Source: Methanosarcinales archaeon
GTDB lineage: Archaea > Halobacteriota > Syntropharchaeia > Alkanophagales > Methanospirareceae
Length of the DNA: 21,043 nucleotides
Reading direction: 5' to 3'
Assembly (NCBI GenBank): GCA_025464275.1
Contig: JAODGR010000032.1
Span: 1 to 21,043 of the forward strand
Shown here: piece by piece, positions 1-6,639 of the stretch
Layout: the number at the start of each line of letters is the position of its first letter
Position numbering within the stretch: position 1 is the stretch's first letter
Notes under the pieces: model-generated
What the model was told of the DNA's origin: nothing
Databases searched by the model: none
Seen by the model: only the letters and a program-made list of their open reading frames with translations
Made by a program: the position numbers and the translations under genes

Positions 1-2
1 AA

Positions 3-125
3 CTGCTAAAAAAGCAAGAAAACAACAAATGGAAACTAATTGAAGAGCCTTACCCGCTTAAATCACGACATTGCGAAAATTGGAGCGGAATAGTGCAGAG
101 AGAGTACTTAAAAACTCATCTGTAA
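3..125 (+). CDS. 3' end of an unidentified gene (cut by window start)
   Basis: An open frame enters from the left edge and gives 40 residues before a TAA at 123-125. The peptide is basic and aromatic-rich, with the stretches KWKLIEEPYPLK and NWSGIVQREYLK, which looks like real protein rather than noise. The DNA is clearly more A-rich than the genes downstream. I do not recognise the family. The basic, tryptophan-containing tail and the position near a tRNA gene would suit a transposase or other mobile-element protein, but that is a guess. It could also be a chance open frame, since only 41 codons are visible. Confidence 0.4.
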   Translation: MLKKQENNKWKLIEEPYPLKSRHCENWSGIVQREYLKTHL

Positions 126-130
126 GTCAT

Positions 131-212
131 CCTTCCCTTTCCCCTGTCACTCCCTCTTATCCTACCCTTACCCTATCCTCCCCTACCCCTCTACCCTCTA
201 CCCTCTATCCTC
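131..212. repeat. C-rich low-complexity tract, G-quadruplex-prone on minus strand
   Basis: The stretch is almost pure pyrimidine on the plus strand and contains nine runs of three or more C separated by short A/T-containing spacers, ending in three tandem near-copies of CTCTACC. On the minus strand this gives G-runs with loops of 2 to 7 bases, which meets the usual G3+N1-7 quadruplex pattern. It lies between the gene remnant and the tRNA promoter and carries no gene. Confidence 0.65.
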
Positions 213-225
213 TTAATATTAACTG

Positions 226-237
226 TTAATTATAGAT
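226..237 (+). promoter_or_regulatory. Putative TATA box of tRNA-Pro
   Basis: The AT-rich stretch TTAATTATAGAT lies about 35-45 bases before the mature tRNA 5' end, which would place transcription start shortly before the tRNA. It is the only TATA-like element between the C-rich tract and the tRNA. Assignment rests on position and composition only. Confidence 0.35.
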
Positions 238-270
238 TAGATAGTGGATATTCAAATTAAGAGAGCGGGA

Positions 271-344
271 GGGGCAGTAGGGTAGCCAGGTTATCCTCGT
301 GGCTTTGGGAGCCATGGACCCCAGTTCAAATCTGGGCTGCCCCA
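271..344 (+). tRNA. tRNA-Pro (anticodon UGG)
   Basis: The cloverleaf folds by eye. The acceptor stem pairs GGGGCAG (271-277) with CTGCCCC (337-343), followed by discriminator A344. The T arm is CCCAG / TTCAAAT / CTGGG (320-336). The anticodon arm is GTGGC (299-303), loop TTTGGGA (304-310), GCCAT (311-315), reading TGG at 306-308. The D loop holds the G18G19 pair at 289-290. CCA is not encoded, as usual for many archaea, and no intron is present. No clear terminator follows. Confidence 0.95.
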
Positions 345-369
345 TCAAATCACATACCTGGCTCGGTTC

Positions 370-396
370 GCTAAGCTGGAGTTACTGGCAGTTAGC
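370..396 (+). other. Weak hairpin downstream of tRNA-Pro
   Basis: GCTAA-CTG (370-378, with one bulged G) can pair with CAG-TTAGC (389-396) around a 10-base loop, followed by TTTAA. It sits in the gene-free stretch 345-506. It might aid tRNA 3' processing or termination, but the stem is short and bulged, so it may be chance. Nothing else gene-like is visible in that stretch. Confidence 0.2.
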
Positions 397-455
397 TTTA
401 ACTTATAATCCATGAAGACTTCAATTCACCACATATTTTTTGAAATAAATAGAAA

Positions 456-465
456 GTTATTTATC
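456..465 (+). promoter_or_regulatory. Putative TATA box of the 507-6601 gene run
   Basis: GTTATTTATC lies about 45 bases before the GTG start at 507, within an AT-rich leader. A start of transcription near 485-490 would leave a short leader carrying the Shine-Dalgarno-like GAGGGTGGT at about 495-503. Confidence 0.35.
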
Positions 466-506
466 CTGATGCATTTCTTCTCTTAAGGGATATAGAGGGT
501 GGTACC

Positions 507-854
507 GTGGACATCATATGGATTCAGGATGAATTCTCAGTGCGGGGTCTGAAACGTTTCAGGCTGGTGTATGTGCTGGAGAAACCGCCTGATCTGGAGG
601 ATGCAATAGCATCGCTGATAGATATCGGGCTTTCAAACGTAGATAGAATGCCTGAGGTGCTCCGGATAATGGAGGATATCCTGAGCAGGGACAGGCGATT
701 TGCAGATATCGCTGCCGATATGAGGCGATATCGTGAGATAATCATCAATCGAAGCGTCAATATCCCTTTCACCATGATAGAGGCGAGGGCGATATTAAGC
801 AGGTTCAGGAAATGGCAGAATGCAATCGAGAGGGTGATGAGGAGCAATGAATGA
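507..854 (+). CDS. Unknown 115-aa protein, first gene of the heme-operon run
   Basis: This small, highly charged protein belongs to no family I recognise. It has no signal peptide or membrane segment. Secondary structure looks mostly helical after an N-terminal strand-like segment (IIWIQDEF, then FRLVYVLEKPP), with Arg/Asp/Glu-rich helices toward the C terminus. It starts with GTG behind GAGGGTGGT. Its stop overlaps the start of the 853-aa glucan-enzyme-like gene by 8 bases, so the two are very likely translated together, and a role tied to that neighbour is the best inference. The absence of low-complexity sequence and the tight coupling argue that it is a real gene. Confidence 0.7.
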   Translation: MDIIWIQDEFSVRGLKRFRLVYVLEKPPDLEDAIASLIDIGLSNVDRMPEVLRIMEDILSRDRRFADIAADMRRYREIIINRSVNIPFTMIEARAILSRFRKWQNAIERVMRSNE

Positions 855-3408
855 ACGGAAGATATCACACCATGAACTGGCTGAGCTGGCGGTAGAAGTG
901 GAGGAACTCGGTCCGCTATCGCCTGAATGGTACCTTACGAACTTAATCTCACAGATAAAGGTGAAATTGCGGGAGTGGTCGGGGCGAGGGATACTCTCGG
1001 ACGAGGATAGAGTGGTGGATGTCCTCAATGGTGAGTTCATTGCACGTGGATTCAGGGTAAGGGATGAGATGATAAGAGCGTTACTCCACAAGCCAGAGCC
1101 AGAGGCGAAGCTGGAGGAGCTGGCTATCCTGACCGGTGACTGTAAATGGGTGTTAAATAACCTGAGGGAGAGGCTGGATAATTATAATGCACTGCTGAAT
1201 TTCCTCAAGTTACTCTCTTGGGCTACCAGTATAAAGGATAGACATCCTGTTGAGGCACGCTGGCCCGTACTGAAAGCCGTGGCGCTACTGAATAGAGAAG
1301 AACAGCAGAGAATGGCTTATATTCTCGCAGATACCAGTGCATTCCTCCAATCTGACCCGCTGATAAACTCGATATTATTGATGTTAATGCCTGACTCGAC
1401 TAAGATAAGGAAGAACTGGCTGAGGGAGAATGCACCACTCGTCATGGGGCGCCGCATATACCAGATAGCATGTGAGATATGGCATCCGGGGCGTGAGGGT
1501 GGGGGGCTGAAGCGAGTGATGCGCAATCACGGCAAGGCACTCAAACGACTCATTGGAGATGATGCTGAGTTAGTACACATCGAGCCCTACTTCCCCGCAG
1601 GGAAGAACAGGGATGATAAGGTCGTGCCCGTGGATTGGGGTAAGGTGATGAAGGATGTGCGGGAGTACACCTCCTTCGAGGTGATGGTGGGGAATAACCC
1701 GGTGGAGGCAGTTGTATATTCTGGCAGGACAAGAGAGATGGATATCCCGGTATTCCTCATCAGGGATAGAGGTGGCTACTATGTGAATATGCTGTATTAC
1801 TGCGGTGGCGAATACGTGAGCTGGGAGGATTTCTCTGAATTCTTCTCCAGGGCGGCGTGGAAATTAATAGTTATGGAGGAAGAAGAAGCGAGTAAGAGGC
1901 TTGGAAGCGACTACAAACCGCCCATTGTGCATACCAATGAGGCACAGACCGCACTGATAAACATACTCAGATTTATGGATGCTCACACATCCTCATCAAC
2001 ACCACATCTGAACTGGCACGAGGCTCTATTCTGGTTCACCACCCATACCTACGGCAATCGTGGTGTATTCAGCAGAGAAGAGGGTGAGAGGATATTGACC
2101 AGATGGAAGGTACCGGATGCAATGAAATGGTGGTTCATCCGTTCAGGCAGTATAGACGTGAGCAGCGGAGGCATCAGGTCCGCAGATGGGGTCAACGGAG
2201 TGAGTGAGATACAGGTGGAGGAGGTGCAGAGCTATGATGAAGGTGTGCCCATCGTATCTATCACCAATGGAGATGACAGGAGCTACACAGCAAAGGACTT
2301 CAGGAGGTTCTTCAGGGATTCCTTCCCCGATACCGATGTGGAATTCCCGGAACCATGGCAGATAGAGATTGTCAAGCGAATCGCGAAGACTCGGCTGGGT
2401 CTGAATCCCTATCAGCCTGTAATTTCCTACTCCGGTCGCCTGGTGGAGGAGAAGGCGGGGCGAAAACGCGCATTCACCGATGATAACCTCGAGGAACTGG
2501 TAAAAATGGGTGCACAGGTGGTCATCTTCGGTAATGTGCAGCCGGACGAGGGCAGTAAAAGGCTGTATGAGGGCTTGAAAGAGCTGCAGAAACGACTGGA
2601 GACGAAGAAGGAGTATCCTGGTAAGTTAATCCTGGTAAATAAGTTCACCATAGAGGAGCAGATAGCACTTTTAGCCGCCACAGATATCCAGGTCCAGGAT
2701 TCAGACCGTGGTACGGAGGCAGCAGGCTATACCGAGGCAGACGTATCAGCCAATGGCGGGCTCGTTCTCGGACCACCATACAAAGAGGGCATCATACAGG
2801 CACAGGGAGAGATGCTCAATTTCGCTATCCCGGGTGAGGGTAACACCGTGATAGCGGCGAATCCGAAGGCTGAGAGCTATCTCGCAGTGCTTAAACGATT
2901 GATAGAGATGAACCCCTCCGATTTAGCCACCTACCAGGCTACTTCAGTTCGGCTCAGTCGCATCCTGGATGCGGAATTGACCGCGGCTGAGTACCTGAGG
3001 CAGTGGGATAGAGCACTCAGGCGAGAGGCGGGCATCTCAATTGAAGATACCCGCCCTATAAATGAGGAGGTGCAGCTAAGAGAGGGTGAAAGCTTCGTGG
3101 TGACCGCTCTGGTGAGTTTGAAAGAGGGTGTGCCACTGGAAGAGGTGCTTGTGCAGGTATGGACGAACGCCACGAGGAGCGGTAAATGGGCACCGAGGGA
3201 TATGCACCTCCGTGAGAAGAAGGGTGACAGATACATCTACCAGCGCAGGGTAGAGCCACCAGGAGCTGGCGTGTTCGAGTACACCCTCAGGGCTTCTCCT
3301 GATTTCGGTAAGACATGGTTGTGGGCGGGTAAACCGGGTGAGAATCGCGTGATACGGGTCAGTGAAGTGAGCGGAGGAGATGAAGAAGGAGAGGAGATGA
3401 GGAGCTGA
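847..3408 (+). CDS. GT-B glycogen synthase/phosphorylase-like protein with C-terminal beta-domain
   Basis: The protein has 853 residues. After about 195 helical residues comes a glycosyltransferase-B core. Residues about 205-222 (YQIACEIWHPGREGGGLK) resemble the N-terminal lysine/glycine loop of GT5 glycogen synthases. FTTHT (about 397-401), NGVSEI, SITNG (471-475), a second Rossmann half (SGRLVEEK and VVIFG) and GTEAAGYTEADVSANG (622-637) follow. This last motif matches the GTEASG...NG signature of alpha-glucan phosphorylases, but Asp632 stands where phosphorylases carry the pyridoxal-phosphate lysine. The last ~105 residues look like a sugar-binding or Ig-like beta-sandwich. Likely activity is alpha-glucan synthesis or a related transfer without PLP; the exact reaction is not deducible. 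It overlaps the previous gene by 8 bases, and ahbD starts at the base after its stop, so it sits inside the heme operon. Confidence 0.75.
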   Translation: MNERKISHHELAELAVEVEELGPLSPEWYLTNLISQIKVKLREWSGRGILSDEDRVVDVLNGEFIARGFRVRDEMIRALLHKPEPEAKLEELAILTGDCKWVLNNLRERLDNYNALLNFLKLLSWATSIKDRHPVEARWPVLKAVALLNREEQQRMAYILADTSAFLQSDPLINSILLMLMPDSTKIRKNWLRENAPLVMGRRIYQIACEIWHPGREGGGLKRVMRNHGKALKRLIGDDAELVHIEPYFPAGKNRDDKVVPVDWGKVMKDVREYTSFEVMVGNNPVEAVVYSGRTREMDIPVFLIRDRGGYYVNMLYYCGGEYVSWEDFSEFFSRAAWKLIVMEEEEASKRLGSDYKPPIVHTNEAQTALINILRFMDAHTSSSTPHLNWHEALFWFTTHTYGNRGVFSREEGERILTRWKVPDAMKWWFIRSGSIDVSSGGIRSADGVNGVSEIQVEEVQSYDEGVPIVSITNGDDRSYTAKDFRRFFRDSFPDTDVEFPEPWQIEIVKRIAKTRLGLNPYQPVISYSGRLVEEKAGRKRAFTDDNLEELVKMGAQVVIFGNVQPDEGSKRLYEGLKELQKRLETKKEYPGKLILVNKFTIEEQIALLAATDIQVQDSDRGTEAAGYTEADVSANGGLVLGPPYKEGIIQAQGEMLNFAIPGEGNTVIAANPKAESYLAVLKRLIEMNPSDLATYQATSVRLSRILDAELTAAEYLRQWDRALRREAGISIEDTRPINEEVQLREGESFVVTALVSLKEGVPLEEVLVQVWTNATRSGKWAPRDMHLREKKGDRYIYQRRVEPPGAGVFEYTLRASPDFGKTWLWAGKPGENRVIRVSEVSGGDEEGEEMRS

Positions 3409-4491
3409 ATGGAGCACAGGTTCCTGCCACGGTTGATATCATGGAATATGACCTTCAAGTGCAATCTCCACTGCCCACACTGCTACATAGATGCGAATGA
3501 CAGGGCGTCAAGGGACGAATTGAGCACAGAGGAGGGTAAAATGCTCATCGACCAGATTGCGGAGGTGAGTAAACCCATCCTCATATTGAGCGGTGGCGAA
3601 CCACTAATGAGGGAGGACGTCTTTGAACTTGCACAGTATGCCTCTAATAAGGGTTTAATTGTGGCTATGGGCACCAACGGGACTTTGATTACCGATTCCG
3701 TCGCCGCTGAATTGAAGGCATCCGGTGTAAGAGCAGTGGCTATCAGTATCGATTCCAGCGTTCCAGAGCGGCATGATGCGTTCAGGGGTTTAAAAGGCGC
3801 ATGGAGACGCGCACTGGATGGCATCGCGGCATGCAGAGCACATGGCATCTCCATCCAGGTGAATACCACAGTGACACAGCAGAACTACAACGAGATAGAG
3901 GATATAATGGCACTGGCGGAGAAGGAGGGAGCAACCGCTTTCCACCTCTTCTTCCTCGTACCCACAGGTAGAGGGGTCGAGATGAAGGACATAACACCCG
4001 AGATGTACGAGCGAATGCTGGAGGAGGTACTGGATATGGTGGCAGGAGCGAAGTACAAGCTGGATGTCCGCCCGGTATGCGCACCACAGTTCATGCGCAT
4101 TGCATCACAGAAAGGAATGGACGTGCGCAGATGGACCAGAGGCTGTATTGCAGGGCTGTATTATTGCCGCATCTATCCCACTGGAGAGGTTACTCCATGC
4201 CCCTACCTCCCCTTGAACCTGGGCAACATCCGTGACCCCGATACAAGCTTCAAAGATATATGGTTCAAATCGCCGGTCCTCAATGCACTACGCGATTTCG
4301 ACCGGCTGGGAGGGAAGTGTGGCGTATGTGAATATCGCGACATCTGCGGCGGCTGCCGCGCTCGTGCATACGGATTATCCGGGTTCGTTGACTTCTGTGG
4401 TGGACTGCATGCACCTGAAGAGTTGAGAGGTGATTATCTGGCTGAGGAGCCATGGTGTCCATACATCCCGGGAGGTGAGGGGAAGAATTGA
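3409..4491 (+). CDS. ahbD: Heme b synthase AhbD (radical SAM/SPASM)
   Basis: AhbD converts Fe-coproporphyrin III to heme b by oxidative decarboxylation of two propionates, the last step of the siroheme-dependent heme route. The radical SAM motif is C18-NLH-C22-PH-C25, followed by LSGGEPL and GTNGTLI. HLFFLVPTGRG in the middle, and the C-terminal cysteines in CRIYPTGEVTPCPYLP, CGVCEYRDICGGCRARAYG and EEPWCPY, form the auxiliary-cluster (SPASM-like) region typical of AhbD rather than AhbC. About 18 extra residues with one more cysteine separate the GGCRARAYG and GDYLAEEP motifs, which are nearly adjacent in AhbD proteins I recall. ATG follows the preceding stop directly. The ahbA and ahbB genes lie immediately downstream, which strongly supports the call. 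Confidence 0.9.
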   Translation: MEHRFLPRLISWNMTFKCNLHCPHCYIDANDRASRDELSTEEGKMLIDQIAEVSKPILILSGGEPLMREDVFELAQYASNKGLIVAMGTNGTLITDSVAAELKASGVRAVAISIDSSVPERHDAFRGLKGAWRRALDGIAACRAHGISIQVNTTVTQQNYNEIEDIMALAEKEGATAFHLFFLVPTGRGVEMKDITPEMYERMLEEVLDMVAGAKYKLDVRPVCAPQFMRIASQKGMDVRRWTRGCIAGLYYCRIYPTGEVTPCPYLPLNLGNIRDPDTSFKDIWFKSPVLNALRDFDRLGGKCGVCEYRDICGGCRARAYGLSGFVDFCGGLHAPEELRGDYLAEEPWCPYIPGGEGKN

Positions 4492-5033
4492 ATGCGGAGG
4501 CAGGGTCCAGGTTGAAACTGGACAGAAAGGATAGGGAACTGTTACAGCTCATGCAGGATGAGTTCCCGTTAGTACACCGCCCGTATGCGATACTCGGTAA
4601 CAAACTCGGACTGACAGAGGAGGAGACATTTAAGAGAGCGAAGAGGCTATTCGCAGAGGGTGTGATCCGCAAACTGCGCACCATCCTCGATGCACAGAAA
4701 CTCGGCACCTGCTCTTCCACCCTGATGGCGATGAAGGTGCCTGAGGATAGAATGAAGGAGGTTGCTGGTATCATCAATGAATACATGAGTGTGACACACA
4801 ATTATCGGCGTGAGCATGATTATAACCTCTGGTTCACGGTTACCACATGTGGAGATAAGAACCTGCGTGAGACGGTGGAGGAGATAAAGAGGAGGACAGG
4901 AATACCCGATTCCGACGTCCTCGACCTCCCCACCACTCGCGTATTCAAGATAGATGTCAGGTTCAAATTCACTGACGATGAGGATGAGGGTGAGGGTGAG
5001 GATGAAGGTGGGGAGATGATGAGGGGGAAGTAG
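4488..5033 (+). CDS. ahbA: Siroheme decarboxylase subunit AhbA
   Basis: This is an Lrp/AsnC-fold protein (N-terminal winged helix, C-terminal ferredoxin-like domain). With AhbB it decarboxylates siroheme to 12,18-didecarboxysiroheme. Family hallmarks are DEFPLVHRPYAILG near the N terminus, VTHNYRREHDYNLWFTV, and LPTTRVFKIDVRF near the end; the FKI-V-F ending marks AhbA rather than AhbB. Translation appears to start at TTG 4488, which overlaps the ahbD stop (TTGA) and lies 9 bases after a strong GGAGGTGA at 4471-4478. The last ~19 residues are an acidic low-complexity tail (EDEGEGEDEGG) made by GATGAG/GGTGAG repeats and are unlikely to be catalytic. Confidence 0.88.
   Translation: MNAEAGSRLKLDRKDRELLQLMQDEFPLVHRPYAILGNKLGLTEEETFKRAKRLFAEGVIRKLRTILDAQKLGTCSSTLMAMKVPEDRMKEVAGIINEYMSVTHNYRREHDYNLWFTVTTCGDKNLRETVEEIKRRTGIPDSDVLDLPTTRVFKIDVRFKFTDDEDEGEGEDEGGEMMRGK
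4973..5012 (+). repeat. GA(T/G)GAG hexamer repeat in the 3' end of ahbA
   Basis: Tandem near-identical six-base units (GATGAG, GGTGAG) encode the acidic DEDEGEGEDEG tail of AhbA. The repeat keeps the frame and lies outside the conserved fold, which is consistent with slippage expansion at a gene end. Confidence 0.6.
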
Positions 5034-5050
5034 GAAGGGAGTGATTGCAG

Positions 5051-5587
5051 ATGGCTATGGCAGTCGCAGACGGAGATAAGAGGGAAGAGGATAGGGATAA
5101 GGATAAAGATAGAGATAAGGATATAGATAGAGACCAGGCAATTCTACGCATCACTGAGGATGATATACCGCTGTCTAAGGAGCCTTTCAGAGTGATCGCC
5201 GACCGGATAGGGCTGACAGAGGATGAAGTAATAGCCAGGTTGCGGCGATTGAAGGACAGGGGGATAATCAAGCGATTGGGCATCTCGGTGAATCAGCGCA
5301 GGATAGGGATAGTGGCAAATGCGGTGGTGGCATGGAAGGTGCCGGAAGAGGATGTGGACCGTGTGGGGACCATACTGTCCTCCTACAGGGAGGTAACGCA
5401 TTGCTATGCCCGGGTGACCATCCCGGGTAAGTGGGAGTACAATCTCTTCACGGTGGTTCATGGCTATAATCGCGAGTCAGTGGAACGATTCGCGAAGCGA
5501 ATGTCTGACATTATTGGAATCAAGGATTATATAGTGATGTTCAGTAATGAGCAGTTTAAGCGAACCAGTGTGAAACATCCATTCTAA
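5051..5587 (+). CDS. ahbB: Siroheme decarboxylase subunit AhbB
   Basis: This is the partner of AhbA in siroheme decarboxylation, with the same Lrp/AsnC architecture. Diagnostic segments are ITEDDIPLSKEPFRVIADRIG, VTHCYARVTIPGKWEYNLFTVVHG, and the C-terminal FSNEQFKRTSVKHPF, which corresponds to the ELKKTS-type ending of AhbB. I place the start at ATG 5051, just after GGGAGTGAT; TTG 5045 is also open but poorer. Residues ~9-33 are a charged low-complexity stretch (KRE-EDRDKDKDRDKDIDRD) encoded by GATA(A/G)-type repeats before the conserved domain begins at about residue 33. The gene lies 17 bases after ahbA, so the heterodimer is made from adjacent genes. Confidence 0.88.
   Translation: MAMAVADGDKREEDRDKDKDRDKDIDRDQAILRITEDDIPLSKEPFRVIADRIGLTEDEVIARLRRLKDRGIIKRLGISVNQRRIGIVANAVVAWKVPEEDVDRVGTILSSYREVTHCYARVTIPGKWEYNLFTVVHGYNRESVERFAKRMSDIIGIKDYIVMFSNEQFKRTSVKHPF
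5075..5134 (+). repeat. GATAAG/GATAGA repeat in the 5' end of ahbB
   Basis: About ten tandem near-copies of a six-base unit (GATAAG, GATAGA, GATATA) encode an Asp/Lys/Arg-rich linker before the AhbB domain. The period keeps the frame. It resembles the low-complexity insertions seen elsewhere in the window. Confidence 0.6.
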
Positions 5588-5623
5588 TTTATGATGATGG
5601 GTGTGGAGGAGGAGCATGAGAAG

Positions 5624-6601
5624 ATGAACGGACTGTTCCCCGCGGTGAGGATGAGACGCCTGCGCAAGCTGAAATTGATAAAGGAGGCGCGACTTTACAC
5701 GGACGAGCTCATTCTGCCACTGTTCATCGATGAGCACCTCAAAGGAGCGGGAGGCAGTGGCAGGAGACCGATAGAATCCATGCCCGGGCAGTACAGGCTC
5801 TCGATAGAAGAGGCAGTGAAGGAGGTTCTGGAAGCTCGTTCGCTCGGTATAAAATCCATACTCCTGTTTGGCATACCACTGCGGAAGGACGAGCGGGGTA
5901 GCGAGTCGTTCAATGAGGATGGAATAATCCAGCGAGCAGTAAGAAGGATAAAGGAAGAAGTGGGTGATGTGATAGTCATCACAGACCTGTGTCTATGTGA
6001 ATATACGACGCACGGGCATTGCGGTCTGATAGAGGATGGCAGGGTGGTGAACGACCCGACACTGGAGATACTGGGTCGAATAGCAGTGAGCCAGGCGGAG
6101 GCGGGTGCCGATATCGTGGCTCCCTCCGGTATGATGGATGGCATGGTAGGTGCAATAAGGACCGCACTCGACGAGAACGGGCTATCCGATACCGCAATCA
6201 TGTCCTATGCAGCGAAATACTGCTCTGCACTCTACGGTCCATTCCGTGATGCAGCCGATTCGGGCTATAAATTCGGAGACCGGAGCAGTTATCAGATGGA
6301 CTCCGCGAATGCACGGGAAGCACTGCGGGAGGTGGAACTTGATATAAGAGAGGGTGCAGACATCGTGATGGTGAAGCCCGCTATCTTCTATCTGGATGTC
6401 ATCTCCAGGGTGCGTGCACGGTTTGACATCCCGCTGGCTGCTTATAACGTCAGTGGCGAGTATTCAATGCTGGTGGCTGCATCGGATAAGGGCTACCTGA
6501 AGAAGGAGGAAGTGATGATGGAAGGGCTGACAGCGATAAAGAGGGCGGGTGCCGACCTCATAATAACCTATTTTGCAAAGGAAGCAGCCAGGCTCTTATA
6601 A
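5624..6601 (+). CDS. hemB: Porphobilinogen synthase (delta-aminolevulinate dehydratase)
   Basis: HemB condenses two 5-aminolevulinates to porphobilinogen, the first common step of tetrapyrrole synthesis (heme, siroheme, F430, cobamides). The two Schiff-base lysines are visible in AAKYCSALYGPFRDA and MVKPAIFYLDV. The cysteine-rich DLCLCEYTTHGHCG marks the zinc-dependent class. FPAVRMRRLR is the usual N terminus, so I start at ATG 5624, 9 bases after GGAGGAGGAG (5605-5614). An upstream in-frame ATG at 5591 would add 11 residues not expected in the family. The gene follows ahbB after a short gap and closes the heme run, so its product feeds the same pathway. Confidence 0.95.
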   Translation: MNGLFPAVRMRRLRKLKLIKEARLYTDELILPLFIDEHLKGAGGSGRRPIESMPGQYRLSIEEAVKEVLEARSLGIKSILLFGIPLRKDERGSESFNEDGIIQRAVRRIKEEVGDVIVITDLCLCEYTTHGHCGLIEDGRVVNDPTLEILGRIAVSQAEAGADIVAPSGMMDGMVGAIRTALDENGLSDTAIMSYAAKYCSALYGPFRDAADSGYKFGDRSSYQMDSANAREALREVELDIREGADIVMVKPAIFYLDVISRVRARFDIPLAAYNVSGEYSMLVAASDKGYLKKEEVMMEGLTAIKRAGADLIITYFAKEAARLL

Positions 6602-6606
6602 TTTCT
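6594..6606 (+). promoter_or_regulatory. Putative TATA box of secY
   Basis: CTTATAATTTCTT overlaps the hemB stop and lies about 40 bases before the secY GTG, which would give a short leader. It suggests that secY may have its own promoter rather than depend only on the heme operon. Confidence 0.3.
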
Positions 6607-6639
6607 TTAACTCTGTATCTGGTCTGGTATTATATCAAG

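Noticed and set aside
345..506. Riboswitch or structured RNA in the leader before 507
   Set aside because: Only one weak, bulged hairpin is visible and no known aptamer core is recognisable.
847..3408. Ordinary PLP-dependent alpha-glucan phosphorylase
   Set aside because: The lysine expected in the GTEASG...NG signature is replaced by Asp632, and the N-terminal half looks more like glycogen synthase.
3409..4491. AhbC instead of AhbD
   Set aside because: The C-terminal CGVCEYR/CGGCRARAY and EEPWCPY motifs and the HLFFLVPTGRG segment belong to AhbD; AhbC-specific sequence is absent.
4280..4801. Long antisense open frame (173 codons, minus strand) over ahbD/ahbA
   Set aside because: It lies wholly opposite two well-supported genes, shows no family features and is serine-rich as expected of a shadow frame.
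5591..5623. HemB start at ATG 5591
   Set aside because: The 11 extra residues have no family counterpart, and they contain the GGAGGAGGAG ribosome site that fits ATG 5624.
5695..6201. Long antisense open frame (168 codons, minus strand) over hemB
   Set aside because: It is opposite the conserved hemB core and has no domain-like features.
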